A DNA stretch of 64,000 nt from Elusimicrobiota bacterium (GCA_003452965.1 DMMW01000084.1:1-64000), one strand, 5' to 3'; shown: positions 25,195-33,964, counted from the stretch's first letter. Notes: a model not told the origin generated them from the letters alone. Program-made: numbers and translations.

Positions 25195-26739
25195 ATGTTA
25201 TCACAAGTAAGTTCTGCAGCTGTTTATGGTATTAACGGTTATATTGTTACTGTTGAAGTTGATATATCCAAAGGTTTGCCTACATTTAATATTGTAGGGC
25301 TGCCTGATACAACCGTAAAAGAATCAAGAGACAGGGTGGTTTCAGCAATAAGAAATTCAGGTTATGATTTTCCTCCAAAAAGAGTTACGGTAAATCTTGC
25401 TCCTGCAGGCATAAAAAAAGAGGGTGCAATATTTGATTTGCCGATTGCAATCGGCATTCTTATTGCTACAGCCCAGATAAAAGCAAATATTAATAAAAAA
25501 TATTCGCTTATTGGTGAACTTTCTCTGGATGGTTCAATAAGAAGGGTAAAAGGCGTTCTTCCGATTGCTATTAAATTAAAGGAGGAATGTTTCGATGGTT
25601 TGATTCTTCCGGAAATAAATAAAAATGAAGCTGCAATTGTTGAAAAACTCAATATTTATCCCGTAAATAATCTGAAATCAGCAGTAGAAATAATTTCCTC
25701 TGAAACGGTACCGGAAAGTTATAAAATAGACTTGGCAAGCTTTTTTTCTGCAACTTCACATTACGAAGTGGATTTTAGGGATGTCAAGGGGCAATCCTTT
25801 GTAAAAAGAGCTGTAGAGATCGCTTGTGCAGGCGGTCATAATATTTTATTAATTGGATCTCCCGGCAGTGGAAAAACAATGCTAACCAAAAGAATTCCTA
25901 CTATTTTACCTCCGATGTCTTTTGAGGAAGCGATAGAAACCACAAAAATACATTCAATAGCAGGTCTTACTTCATCAAATTCCTCGTTAGTAGCTACCCG
26001 AACTTTCAGGTCGCCGCATCATACAATATCCGATGTTGCTTTAATCGGCGGCGGTGCTCATCCTAAACCCGGTGAAGTATCGCTTTCCCATAACGGTGTT
26101 TTATTCTTGGACGAACTACCGGAATTTCACAGAAATGTTCTTGAAGTATTAAGACAACCGCTTGAAGACGGAATTGTCAACATTTCACGGGCGCAGGCAA
26201 CATTAACATATCCTGCAAGATTCATGCTTGTTGCCGCGATGAATCCCTGTCCTTGCGGTTATTACGGTCATTCGACTAAAGAATGTACCTGCACGCCGTT
26301 CATAATACAAAAGTATATCTCAAAAATTTCAGGTCCGTTAATGGACAGGATTGACCTACATATAGATGTCCCTGCGGTAAAATATGATGAACTTTCAGAT
26401 ACGACAACTACTGCTGAATCTTCGTTGGATATAAGAAAGAGGATTATAAAAACAAGAAAAATACAAAAACAAAGACTAAAAAAAGAAAAGAATTTATATT
26501 GTAATGCACACATGGAATCCAAACACATAAAAAAATATTGTGAGATTGACGAAGAAAGCAAAAAATTGTTGAAACATGTAATAGAAAAATTAGGTTTTTC
26601 TGCTCGTGCACATGATAGGATTTTAAAGGTTGCAAGGACGATATCTGACATGGCAGGTTCAAGAAAGATACAATCTCAACACATAGCCGAAGCTATCCAA
26701 TACAGATCATTGGATAGAATAGGGGACGTAGTTAGATAA
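25195..26739 (+). CDS. comM: YifB/ComM-type Mg-chelatase-like AAA+ ATPase
   Basis: A 514-residue protein with an N-terminal Lon-like S5 domain ('VEVDISKGLPTFNIVGLPD') and an AAA+ core: Walker A GSPGSGKT (about 222-229), 'FRSPHHTISDVALIGGG', Walker B 'VLFLDELPEF' and 'AAMNPCPCGYYG'. It ends with the C-terminal helical domain ('SARAHDRILKVARTISDM'). ComM is a hexameric branch-migration helicase that aids integration of incoming DNA during natural transformation. Together with dprA (32.7 kb) and pilT (55.5 kb) it suggests transformation capacity. Confidence 0.93.
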   Translation: MLSQVSSAAVYGINGYIVTVEVDISKGLPTFNIVGLPDTTVKESRDRVVSAIRNSGYDFPPKRVTVNLAPAGIKKEGAIFDLPIAIGILIATAQIKANINKKYSLIGELSLDGSIRRVKGVLPIAIKLKEECFDGLILPEINKNEAAIVEKLNIYPVNNLKSAVEIISSETVPESYKIDLASFFSATSHYEVDFRDVKGQSFVKRAVEIACAGGHNILLIGSPGSGKTMLTKRIPTILPPMSFEEAIETTKIHSIAGLTSSNSSLVATRTFRSPHHTISDVALIGGGAHPKPGEVSLSHNGVLFLDELPEFHRNVLEVLRQPLEDGIVNISRAQATLTYPARFMLVAAMNPCPCGYYGHSTKECTCTPFIIQKYISKISGPLMDRIDLHIDVPAVKYDELSDTTTTAESSLDIRKRIIKTRKIQKQRLKKEKNLYCNAHMESKHIKKYCEIDEESKKLLKHVIEKLGFSARAHDRILKVARTISDMAGSRKIQSQHIAEAIQYRSLDRIGDVVR

Positions 26740-26806
26740 TTAGATATTGAAAATAGGCCGCAGAGAGATTAGAAAATATGCAAATTTTCAAGTGGGTCAA
26801 ATTGTA

Positions 26807-28720
26807 ATGAAAAATTTTAAATTTTTAAAACAAATGCCAGTAAAAATTGTACTAACAACCATAGTATTTATTTGCTTGGAAATAGGATTATATAAAATTA
26901 CGAGTAAAGTAAATATTATAGGTAATTATCCGATGTATAGTAATATAGGAAAAGTCGATTCAAAATTTAGAATTAATGCTATTGATGAAAAAGAAGGATA
27001 TCTTGCATTTGGTCCGTATATGGTTTTAGAAAAAGGTAAATATGGGATAAAGTATAAATTATTTTTGCATAATTTAAAACAAATAGAAAGTCAGTTGAAA
27101 GCAGTTGCTTGTTGTGACATTATCATAGACGGACATCCTGAACTATATTTTTCTGCTATATTAAATGTAAATGATTTTGTTAAGAAAAATCCGCAGGAAT
27201 TTACATATAATTTTTATATTCCCGAAGGTAAACCTAAAATACAATTTCGTGTAAACCAATTTGCCGGGAATCGGTTATCTCTAATGAATTTATCGGTTAT
27301 ATACAAGGATATTCGAAATTTTGTTTTCAATAGTGATAATAAAACTTATTTGAAGCATTATTTTGTTTGGGGAACATTATTATTATTGTTAACTTATCTA
27401 AATTTTATTTTTGGATTAAAAAATATTTTTGATAAAGAGCTGATGATATTATGTATTATAACATTATTATTTATTATATATAATTCTTGGTTACAGATGT
27501 TGACAAGTCAGGCAAAAGTATTTGGGTGGCTAATTATAATTTGGTTTTTGAAAATATTTTTAAAAAAAATTAAATATAAAATATCTTTGCCAAAGTTTTT
27601 ACTTAATTCTTACTTTATAGTGTTTATTGCAATAGCAGTGTTTTTATTTACATATTATACATTCCCAGGACATCCGAGTGAAAAATTAGGAAAAGGATGG
27701 TTCGTATGGTGTGATCAAGGATGTTACTTGCAAATAGCCAAGGATTTTTTGAATTTAAAGTTGGTTGTTGAAAATTATGTATTTGGTTTGGGTTATCCAA
27801 TAATTGGAACTTTATTTTTAAAGATATATCCGGCTGATCCATTTATGATTCCAAACTTGATATTATTTATTATAACTATATTATTATATTATAAAATATC
27901 AAGATATTATTTATCCGATAACATGGTTTTATTAACCATTATCCTATTGCTTCTTTGTACGCAATATACAGAATTTTTTGTTATACCTTGGAACAATATT
28001 ATACCGACAGTTGCTTTGGGTTTTATAATTTACGTCGCTGTAAAAGCAAATAAAATAAAAATATGGCATTCTGTAATGATGGGATTATTAATAGGATGGA
28101 CTTTTGCAGCACGTTATGTCGATATTGTATTTCTAATACCGATAGTTATTTACATTTATTTATATAAAAACAAAAAGGACGAATACAACAAAAAGTATTT
28201 TATAATAACCGTATTAACTGCATTTATTATATTTTTGTTAGTAATTTATAGTCACAAATATGCTTTCGGATCATATTGGAAAACACCGTATCAATTACCA
28301 AATAGGACTGTTAAATCCGAACAATCAATATTAGCCGCATTTGATTTATCTAAAACATTTAAGAATCTCTATGAAGTTGTATTAAATCCCTATCAATTTG
28401 GTCAGTTACCAACAAGAGAGGTTTTTAACATGCCGTTGTTAGGTTATTCGTTTTTCTTTTTATTATCTATAGCAGGGTTTATATATTTAGTATTTATTGA
28501 TAAGAATATGTTGATGAAAGTTATTTTTTTTGTCATTATAGCGGCATTAATATTTTATGGTTCTTTTTTTTCAATGAATGCAGGATGTCTTAAATATTAT
28601 AGTCTTAGATATTTTACTATGTTGTATCCAATTTTGACGATAGTCTCTGTATATGGATTAAAAAAAATATTAAAGTATAAAAATGAATATGGGGAAAAGG
28701 TACTGTCCAAAACAGTATGA
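26807..28720 (+). CDS. large polytopic membrane protein, probable GT-C-like glycosyltransferase
   Basis: I do not recognise a named family. From the ATG at 26807 the protein has 637 residues: one N-terminal helix, an extracytoplasmic domain of about 150 residues with beta-strand-like character, then roughly ten helices. After the first helix of the C-terminal block a loop reads 'GWFVWCDQGCYLQIAKDF', like the acidic catalytic loop of PMT/ArnT-type GT-C enzymes ('D.x.YY..A'). A long aromatic loop near 480-520 also fits GT-C. Base composition is more AT-rich than the neighbours (many ata, tta and aaa codons), a possible sign of transfer. The TTG at 26747 would add 20 unlikely residues. Confidence 0.6.
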   Translation: MKNFKFLKQMPVKIVLTTIVFICLEIGLYKITSKVNIIGNYPMYSNIGKVDSKFRINAIDEKEGYLAFGPYMVLEKGKYGIKYKLFLHNLKQIESQLKAVACCDIIIDGHPELYFSAILNVNDFVKKNPQEFTYNFYIPEGKPKIQFRVNQFAGNRLSLMNLSVIYKDIRNFVFNSDNKTYLKHYFVWGTLLLLLTYLNFIFGLKNIFDKELMILCIITLLFIIYNSWLQMLTSQAKVFGWLIIIWFLKIFLKKIKYKISLPKFLLNSYFIVFIAIAVFLFTYYTFPGHPSEKLGKGWFVWCDQGCYLQIAKDFLNLKLVVENYVFGLGYPIIGTLFLKIYPADPFMIPNLILFIITILLYYKISRYYLSDNMVLLTIILLLLCTQYTEFFVIPWNNIIPTVALGFIIYVAVKANKIKIWHSVMMGLLIGWTFAARYVDIVFLIPIVIYIYLYKNKKDEYNKKYFIITVLTAFIIFLLVIYSHKYAFGSYWKTPYQLPNRTVKSEQSILAAFDLSKTFKNLYEVVLNPYQFGQLPTREVFNMPLLGYSFFFLLSIAGFIYLVFIDKNMLMKVIFFVIIAALIFYGSFFSMNAGCLKYYSLRYFTMLYPILTIVSVYGLKKILKYKNEYGEKVLSKTV

Positions 28721-28854
28721 AGGAATATGAAAAGTTAAAATAGCAAGTTATAACGAAGGTTGTTAAAATAATTGGAATAATATAGAGTATGATAATTTAA
28801 ATGTAGCGGCAAAGCGATACCTTTGCTTAAGTGGAAGTATTTGGAGGTTATTTT
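28721..28854. other. gap with a small hairpin, no gene
   Basis: AT-rich spacer containing GCAAAG-cgatac-CTTTGC (28809-28826), a 6-bp hairpin within 'tagcggcaaagcgatacctttgc', a word that looks like another dispersed GC-richer element. GGAGG at 28842-28846 is the ribosome-binding site of the next gene. Confidence 0.5.
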
Positions 28855-29505
28855 ATGATTAAAAGAATTGGTTTGTTGGTTCGGATATTGTTGATAACAA
28901 TTTTAATTGTGCCTTCTCTGGTTTTTGGGCAGGAAAGGAAAGTAATTAAACTACCTAAACCGCAGTTGGAGATTGGAAAACCTTTGATGCAGGTTTTAAA
29001 AAACAGAAAATCATCTCGTGAATTTAGCAATAAAAAATTATCAGAACAAACACTCGCAAATCTGCTTTGGGCGGGATACGGGATAAACCGTTCTGACGGG
29101 AAACGGACTGCACCATCATCAATGAATATGCAGGAAACCAGTATTTATGTCGCAACCGATGACGGACTTTACCTTTATGATGCGAAAGAAAATGTTTTAA
29201 ATTTGATTATTAAAGAAGATATCCGTGCGTTGACCGGTAAACAATTGTTTGTAAAAGACGCACCTATAAATCTTATTTACGTTTCGGATATTTCAAAGAT
29301 GGGAAAAATGGCAGAGAAAGATATTTATCTGAATGCCGGTGCGGATGTTGGGTTTATTGCCCAGAATGTTTATTTGTATTGTGCTTCCGAGGGATTAGCA
29401 ACAGTGGTTCGCGGATATGTTGATGTTGCAATGTTATCAAAAAAAATGAATCTAAAAAATAACCAGAAGATAATTCTCGCACAATCAGTCGGGTATCATA
29501 AATAA
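28855..29505 (+). CDS. exported nitroreductase-family (SagB-type) protein
   Basis: The ATG at 28855 follows GGAGG by 8 nt; a GTG at 28831 lies before that site and is unlikely. The N-terminus (MIKRIGLLVRILLITILIV, then PSLVFGQ) is a signal peptide. The mature part has the FMN-nitroreductase start 'LKNRKSSREFSNKKLSEQTLANLLWAGYGINR', 'GKRTAPSSMNMQE' and the closing 'LAQSVGYHK', quoted in fragments. Most family members are cytoplasmic oxidoreductases of quinones, nitro compounds or thiazoline peptides; the secreted location is unusual and recurs in environmental bacteria. Substrate unknown. Confidence 0.8.
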   Translation: MIKRIGLLVRILLITILIVPSLVFGQERKVIKLPKPQLEIGKPLMQVLKNRKSSREFSNKKLSEQTLANLLWAGYGINRSDGKRTAPSSMNMQETSIYVATDDGLYLYDAKENVLNLIIKEDIRALTGKQLFVKDAPINLIYVSDISKMGKMAEKDIYLNAGADVGFIAQNVYLYCASEGLATVVRGYVDVAMLSKKMNLKNNQKIILAQSVGYHK

Positions 29506-29577
29506 GAGGTTAGCGTATAGAGAATAAAGAGTAGTAAAAAACATCCTTATGCGATCTATGCTATACGCTGGTTTTAA
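29506..29577. repeat. inverted-repeat element of the 'ttagcgtatag' family
   Basis: AGCGTATAG near 29514 and its exact complement CTATACGCT near 29560 enclose about 40 bp, so the element can form a hairpin. The same 'gaggttagcgtatag' word opens the elements at 29968 and, inverted, 38771. Confidence 0.7.
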
Positions 29578-29976
29578 ATGTATAAAAAACCGATTTTTGT
29601 GGTTCATAAACATTCAGCGAAACATTTGCATTATGATTTTCGGCTTGAACATAGCGGTGTTTTAAAGAGTTGGGCGATTCCAAAAGAACCTGTAAATGAT
29701 TCAAAGATAAAGAGATTAGCGATATGGGTAGATGACCATCCTCTTGATTATGCAGATTTTTCAGGCATAATTCCCGAAGGCAAGTACGGTGCAGGAAAAG
29801 TTGAAATATGGGATAGGGGTGAATACACTCCGATAAAGTTTGAAGAAGACGAAGTAATTTTTAATCTTCAGGGAGAAAGATTAAAGGGAAATTTTTGTTT
29901 GCTTAAGTTGAAAAAAAATAATACCAAAGGTAAAAATTGGCTGTTTTTTAAAATGCATCAAAAAGGCAGCGGATAG
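29578..29976 (+). CDS. stand-alone LigD-type DNA 3'-phosphoesterase
   Basis: A 132-residue copy of the phosphoesterase domain that in DNA ligase D trims 3' ends during non-homologous end joining. The signature histidines and acids are present in 'FVVHKHSAKHLHYDFRLE', 'WAIPKEP', 'VDDHPLDYADFSGIIPEGKYG' and the closing 'WLFFKMH', quoted in fragments. No ligase or primase domain and no ku gene lie nearby, so it is an orphan of the kind known in several bacteria and archaea. Its last two codons and stop (agc gga tag) are already part of the 78-bp repeat at 29968. Confidence 0.88.
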   Translation: MYKKPIFVVHKHSAKHLHYDFRLEHSGVLKSWAIPKEPVNDSKIKRLAIWVDDHPLDYADFSGIIPEGKYGAGKVEIWDRGEYTPIKFEEDEVIFNLQGERLKGNFCLLKLKKNNTKGKNWLFFKMHQKGSG

Positions 29977-30045
29977 CGTTCCGCCAGCTGGCGGGGAGGT
30001 TAGCGTATAGTGAAAAGAGATAATAAAAATTAAATACTAACCTCT
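29968..30045 (+). repeat. 78-bp dispersed repeat, copy 1
   Basis: It matches the reverse complement of 38771-38848 at 76 of 78 positions. It contains the palindrome CCGCCAGCTGGCGG (29981-29994) and its own inverted ends GAGGTTAG / CTAACCTC. It overlaps the stop codon of the phosphoesterase gene. Confidence 0.92.
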
Positions 30046-30074
30046 AACCCCTGATTTCAAAGAAGGATGTTAAA

Positions 30075-31190
30075 ATGGAAAAATCTTCAGTTAAAAAAGA
30101 AAAACCGGAAGTTTATTTTGCAAGCACTGCCGTGGAATGTCTTGAAGGTGAAGCTACACTACCTGCGAAGTTTAAAAGAATGCTTAAGAAATTCAATCTT
30201 CCCAAAAGAGTCGGAAATAAGAAGGTTGTAATAAAAATGCATTTTGGTCAGGAATTGGGTTATACAACGATACACCCGTTTTTTGTACGGCTTCTTGTTC
30301 AGGCTGTAAAGGATGCCGGGGCAAAGTCGGTAAAAATTATGGATGGTGATGCAAAAAGTGCTGTAGCACGCGGATATACTTTAGAAGTGATAGGATGTCC
30401 GGTTGTTTCTTGTTTCGGTAAAGACGGAAAATACCTTTATACAGAAAAAATCGGATTCAAGAATCTTGACGAGGTATATTTTTCCGGTGAAGCGGTTGAT
30501 GCTGAATTTTTCATTGATTTGTCACATCTAAAAGGCCATGGGGACTGCGGATTCGGCGGCGCCCTAAAAAATATAGCAATGGGTATAGTACCGAACGAAT
30601 CAAGAAGAAGGTTGCATTCCCTTGAAGGCGGACTAATAGTTGATAAAGGTAAATGCATTTTCTGTCTTAAATGTTTTAAAGCATGCAAAAATGGAGCAAT
30701 TAAAGCTGATAAAACTAAGAGAGAGATTGGTTTTTTCTTCCATAACTGTACATACTGCCAGCATTGTTTAATGGTATGTCCTGAAAAAGCAATAAAGATG
30801 GAAGACAGGACATTTGAAAATTTCTCTGAAGGTATGGCAATAGTGACATCAAAATTTCTGCAGAAATTCAAACCGGAGAACCTGCTTTTTATAAATTTTC
30901 TTATGAATATAACTATTTACTGTGATTGCTGGGGATTCAGTACGGCGTCATTAGTGCCTGATATAGGTATATTAGGTTCTGATGACATAGGGGCTATAGA
31001 TACTGCGTCTTTGGATATGGTTAAAACGGAAAATCTTTTAGTAAACGGATTACCTAAAGGTCGCAAACTTTTAAGTAAAGGCAGGCATCTGTTTGAAAGA
31101 ATTCATGGCAAAGACCCTTATCTAATGTTGAAGTATCTTGAAAAATATTACAATTGTTCTATGAATTATAAACTGGAAGAAATAAAATAA
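30075..31190 (+). CDS. DUF362 protein with two 4Fe-4S ferredoxin motifs
   Basis: The 371-residue protein has an N-terminal DUF362 domain ('VVIKMHFGQE', 'AGAKSVKIMDGDA', 'LSHLKGHGDCGFGGALKNIAMG') interrupted by a ferredoxin insert. Two CxxCxxCxxxC clusters lie at C194/C197/C200/C204 and C225/C228/C231/C235. Such proteins are common in anaerobes and bind iron-sulfur clusters, with uncertain roles in electron transfer or maturation. It suggests an anaerobic or microaerobic life. A gaaggatg ribosome-binding site precedes the ATG. Confidence 0.87.
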   Translation: MEKSSVKKEKPEVYFASTAVECLEGEATLPAKFKRMLKKFNLPKRVGNKKVVIKMHFGQELGYTTIHPFFVRLLVQAVKDAGAKSVKIMDGDAKSAVARGYTLEVIGCPVVSCFGKDGKYLYTEKIGFKNLDEVYFSGEAVDAEFFIDLSHLKGHGDCGFGGALKNIAMGIVPNESRRRLHSLEGGLIVDKGKCIFCLKCFKACKNGAIKADKTKREIGFFFHNCTYCQHCLMVCPEKAIKMEDRTFENFSEGMAIVTSKFLQKFKPENLLFINFLMNITIYCDCWGFSTASLVPDIGILGSDDIGAIDTASLDMVKTENLLVNGLPKGRKLLSKGRHLFERIHGKDPYLMLKYLEKYYNCSMNYKLEEIK

Positions 31191-31203
31191 AAAAGTTAAT
31201 ATA

Positions 31204-31335
31204 TACGACCTCCGTGGTTTACCCCGATGGATCGGGGTTGTTTACTCGGTCGTTGCAGTAGCTACGACCTCCGTGGTTTACCCCGATGGATCGGGGTTGT
31301 TTACTCGGTCGTTGCAGTAGCTACGACCTCCGTGA
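31204..31335. repeat. tandem repeat, 59-bp unit, 2.2 copies, each with nested palindromes
   Basis: Units begin at 31204, 31263 and 31322 (the last one is cut after 'tacgacctccgtg'). The first two copies are identical. Each unit holds ACCCCGAT-GG-ATCGGGGT, a near-perfect hairpin, inside an outer ACGACC/GGTCGT stem. There are no unique spacers, so it is not a CRISPR array. It lies just before the promoter at 31348. Confidence 0.93.
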
Positions 31336-31347
31336 ACAAAAAATATC

Positions 31348-31376
31348 TTGACAAATTTTTATAATTTCTTTATAAT
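31348..31376 (+). promoter_or_regulatory. consensus promoter for the TPR and NlpC/P60 genes
   Basis: TTGACA (31348-31353) and TATAAT (31371-31376) are both perfect with the ideal 17-bp spacing. Predicted start near 31383, leaving a leader of about 110 nt before the ATG at 31494. Confidence 0.8.
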
Positions 31377-31493
31377 TACAGTTACCGTTAATTTTGCATA
31401 TGATTAAGCAGAGTGCATTTGTGCAGTTGTGTTCGGCAATATGAAATTATGCGGGAGTGCTTGGTTCACTTCATTAACGGAGTTTTGGTATTT

Positions 31494-31886
31494 ATGAAAA
31501 TAGAAAAAGCCGTTGCTATCGCAGTTGTTGTTGGGGCGATTTATGTTACATGGGATTTTTTTGCTACGGAAAAATTTCAGAATTATATAGATAAAAATTC
31601 TGAAAAACCGTGGGCGCATAAGGTTCAGTATTATTTAGGCGAGATTAATATGGTAATACATACATCAGATTATTCATATGCAGAGTTTTGTTATAAACGT
31701 ATGGAAGATAAATATCCTAAATCCGAATATACTCCCGAGGCATTATATAAGCTGGGAATGATTTATGAAGAAACCAAAAGGTTTGGATTGGCAAAAGTGA
31801 CTTACAAAAAGATATTAGAGCAATATCCTAATTATGAGAATTATAAACGAGTTGAAAACAGATATGGCTTAATAATGAATTATTGA
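31494..31886 (+). CDS. small membrane-anchored TPR protein
   Basis: From the ATG at 31494 this is a 130-residue protein: MKIEKAVAIAVVVGAIYVTW forms an N-terminal membrane anchor, and the rest has one or two TPR units ('YAEFCYKRMEDKYPKSEYTPEALYKLGMIYEE', then 'RFGLAKVTYKKILEQYPNY', in fragments), like the YfgC/BamD/YbgF-type outer-membrane-associated repeats. The longer frame from 31413 adds residues in the 5' leader and is unlikely. It is followed 19 bp later by a peptidoglycan hydrolase gene, which hints at an envelope role. No specific family was recognised. Confidence 0.7.
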   Translation: MKIEKAVAIAVVVGAIYVTWDFFATEKFQNYIDKNSEKPWAHKVQYYLGEINMVIHTSDYSYAEFCYKRMEDKYPKSEYTPEALYKLGMIYEETKRFGLAKVTYKKILEQYPNYENYKRVENRYGLIMNY

Positions 31887-31905
31887 GGTGATGTTTCACA
31901 GGATT

Positions 31906-32610
31906 ATGAAAAAAATTGTTTTATCGGTTGTTGTTATACTTCATTCTTTTGTGAATATTGTTTATTCTCAATATTATATTCAAACTGGTATTTTTAAGGA
32001 TAAGGAATCCGCTACTAGTTTTAGAATATATCTTGCAAGTCGTAATTATCCTACATTGATTGATTTTAGTGATAATTTCAGGATTATAGTCGGTCCGTAT
32101 GAACAAAAAGAAAAAGCTGAATTTGTTGTTTCTAAATTGTATTCAGAAGAAAATATTTCTTCAAGTTTAATGGATGAAACAAACTTAAATAAAGCAAATA
32201 TAGATGAATTAGAAAGTCTTGAGATTTCCGAAGAGGTTCTCGGTGAATTGATAAATTTTGCATTTGAATTTTTGGGGGTTAAATATAAATATGGCGGTGT
32301 GGATCCTGAAAAAGGGATTGATTGTTCTTACTTTGTCCAGACTGTTTATAAATCATTAGGAACGGTTTTGCCGCGGACATCGCGACTTCAGTTTAAAATC
32401 GGTAAAAAAATAGGAAAAGATGAACTTATGCCCGGCGATCTCGTATTTTTCAGAAAATATTTGAGCGGTTCAAGAATAAACCATGTCGGGATGTATATAG
32501 GTAACGATGAATTTATCCACGCTTCATATGGGGCTAAAAAAGTGACCATAAGTTCTTTAAATGAAATATATTATAAAAATAGATTCATGGGTGCTCGTAG
32601 GCCGTTATAA
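31906..32610 (+). CDS. secreted SPOR plus NlpC/P60 peptidoglycan hydrolase
   Basis: Signal peptide (MKKIVLSVVVILHSFVNIVYS), a SPOR-like peptidoglycan-binding domain ('YYIQTGIFKDKESA' to about residue 90) and an NlpC/P60 cysteine peptidase domain (118-234). Catalytic C140 is in 'GIDCSYFVQ', H193 in 'INHVGMYIG' and H205 in 'FIHAS', with 'LPRTSRLQF' and 'LMPGDLVFF' also standard. It should cut peptide stems of the wall, targeted by SPOR to denuded glycan at septa. ATG 31906 is preferred because the signal peptide starts there; GTG 31888 and ATG 31891 would precede it by five or six residues. Confidence 0.88.
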   Translation: MKKIVLSVVVILHSFVNIVYSQYYIQTGIFKDKESATSFRIYLASRNYPTLIDFSDNFRIIVGPYEQKEKAEFVVSKLYSEENISSSLMDETNLNKANIDELESLEISEEVLGELINFAFEFLGVKYKYGGVDPEKGIDCSYFVQTVYKSLGTVLPRTSRLQFKIGKKIGKDELMPGDLVFFRKYLSGSRINHVGMYIGNDEFIHASYGAKKVTISSLNEIYYKNRFMGARRPL

Positions 32611-32644
32611 AAAATAAGTATATATTATGATTTGTAAAACAGGT

Positions 32645-32676
32645 AAAAGTCTTGGATTGACTTTTTTTTATTTTTT
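32645..32676 (+). terminator. probable intrinsic terminator after the NlpC/P60 gene
   Basis: AAAAGTC (32645-32651), a 7-nt loop and GACTTTT (32659-32665) form a 7-bp stem followed by a run of T interrupted once by A. The stem is AT-rich, so efficiency is uncertain. The same bases include a possible promoter (TTGACT 32656-32661, TATAAA 32679-32684, 17 bp apart) for dprA. Confidence 0.55.
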
Positions 32677-32720
32677 GATATAAACAATCTACGTGGTATT
32701 CTGCAAAAGTAAATAAATTT

Positions 32721-33830
32721 ATGTCTACCGAATTTGAATCTTGGCTTATATTAAATAGAATATTAAACGATTGTCCTTCTAAGTTTAGAAAACTTGTGGA
32801 GTTTTTTGGCACAGCCGAGAGAGTTTTGTCGGTGTCTGACAACGACCTAATGCTTGTTGAAGGTATAGATGAAAAAGTATCCAAATCTATTTCTAATCAA
32901 TGTCGCGAAATAGATATCCAAAAGGAAATAGAAGAAACAAAGAAAAATGGAGTAAAGGTTATCGCCTCGTTCATGGACGAGTATCCCAAAGCATTAAAGA
33001 ATATATATGATTATCCGCCTGTTATTTATTTAAAAGGAAGTTTTGAAAAAAGTGATTCGGTTGCGATGGCTGTAGTCGGTACCAGGATGATGACATCATA
33101 CGGAAAGAATATTTGCGAATATATCACCAAAGAACTTGTTAATGCAGGTATTACCGTTGTTAGCGGATTAGCGAGAGGTATTGATACCATATCGCATAGA
33201 ATGTGTATTGAAGAAAAAGGACGGACAATTGCGGTTTTAGGAAACGGATTAAATAATCATTATCCACCCGAAAATAGAAAATTGGAAGATAAGATAATCG
33301 AAAACGGCGCATTGATTTCTGAGTTTGCAATGAACGTCAGACCCGACAAAGCAAATTTTCCGAGACGGAACCGTTTAATAAGCGGTCTTTCGATGGGAGT
33401 CATTGTAGTTGAAGCTGATGAAAAAAGTGGAGCTTTAATTACAGCGAAATTTGCTGTTGAACAGGGAAAGGATGTTTTTGCTGTTCCGGGTAATATTTAT
33501 TCAAAATATTCAAAGGGACCGCACAAATTAATTAAAAATGGAGCGAAACTTGTTGAAACTTTTGATGATATAATAAACGAAATTAATGTGCTTAAAAATT
33601 TTGTAAAAAATACTCAAAAAAATATCAGGATATTAAAGGAAAATAAAAATTTAAATAAAGAATCAAAGATAGTGTTGGAATCAATGGGAAATGAGCCGAT
33701 TCACATAGATTTATTGGCGGACAAAACCGAGATGCAGGTTGAAAAATTATCAGTTATTCTTCTTGGGCTTGTTATGGACGGTTTTATTTCAGAATTACAC
33801 GGCAAAAACTATATAAAGAAATATAATTAG
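32721..33830 (+). CDS. dprA: DNA processing protein DprA
   Basis: Loads RecA on incoming single-stranded DNA during natural transformation. The 369 residues contain an N-terminal helical/HhH region ('VEGIDEKVSKSI'), the Rossmann-like core with 'VAMAVVGTRMMTSYGK', 'VVSGLARGIDTISHRM', 'IAVLGNGLNNHYPPENRKL', 'FPRRNRLISGLS' and 'GKDVFAVPGNI', and a C-terminal winged helix (about 310-369). Quotations are fragments of the core. It is followed by topA, a conserved dprA-topA pair. Confidence is high. Confidence 0.95.
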   Translation: MSTEFESWLILNRILNDCPSKFRKLVEFFGTAERVLSVSDNDLMLVEGIDEKVSKSISNQCREIDIQKEIEETKKNGVKVIASFMDEYPKALKNIYDYPPVIYLKGSFEKSDSVAMAVVGTRMMTSYGKNICEYITKELVNAGITVVSGLARGIDTISHRMCIEEKGRTIAVLGNGLNNHYPPENRKLEDKIIENGALISEFAMNVRPDKANFPRRNRLISGLSMGVIVVEADEKSGALITAKFAVEQGKDVFAVPGNIYSKYSKGPHKLIKNGAKLVETFDDIINEINVLKNFVKNTQKNIRILKENKNLNKESKIVLESMGNEPIHIDLLADKTEMQVEKLSVILLGLVMDGFISELHGKNYIKKYN

Positions 33831-33964
33831 GACATCCTAAAAAAGAAAAGATGTCTGATTACATAGATTAGAAAACAGATTACACAGATTTTATTATAGG
33901 ATTAGGTTCTAATCGGTGTAATCGATGTTAATAATCTGAGTAATCATTTTATTAAGGAAAATTT
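33831..33964. repeat. gap filled with 'gattacacagatt' repeat words in both orientations
   Basis: 'ctgattacatagatt' and 'cagattacacagatt' on the left face 'taatcggtgtaatcgatg' and 'aatctgagtaatc' on the right, giving an imperfect inverted repeat. The same family occurs at 54195-54310, 45350-45363, 62637-62650 and 62755-62769. Confidence 0.7.

Noticed and set aside
31204..31335. Possible CRISPR array (repeats of fixed period)
   Set aside because: The units are head to tail with no unique spacers, only 2.2 copies, and there are no cas genes in the window.
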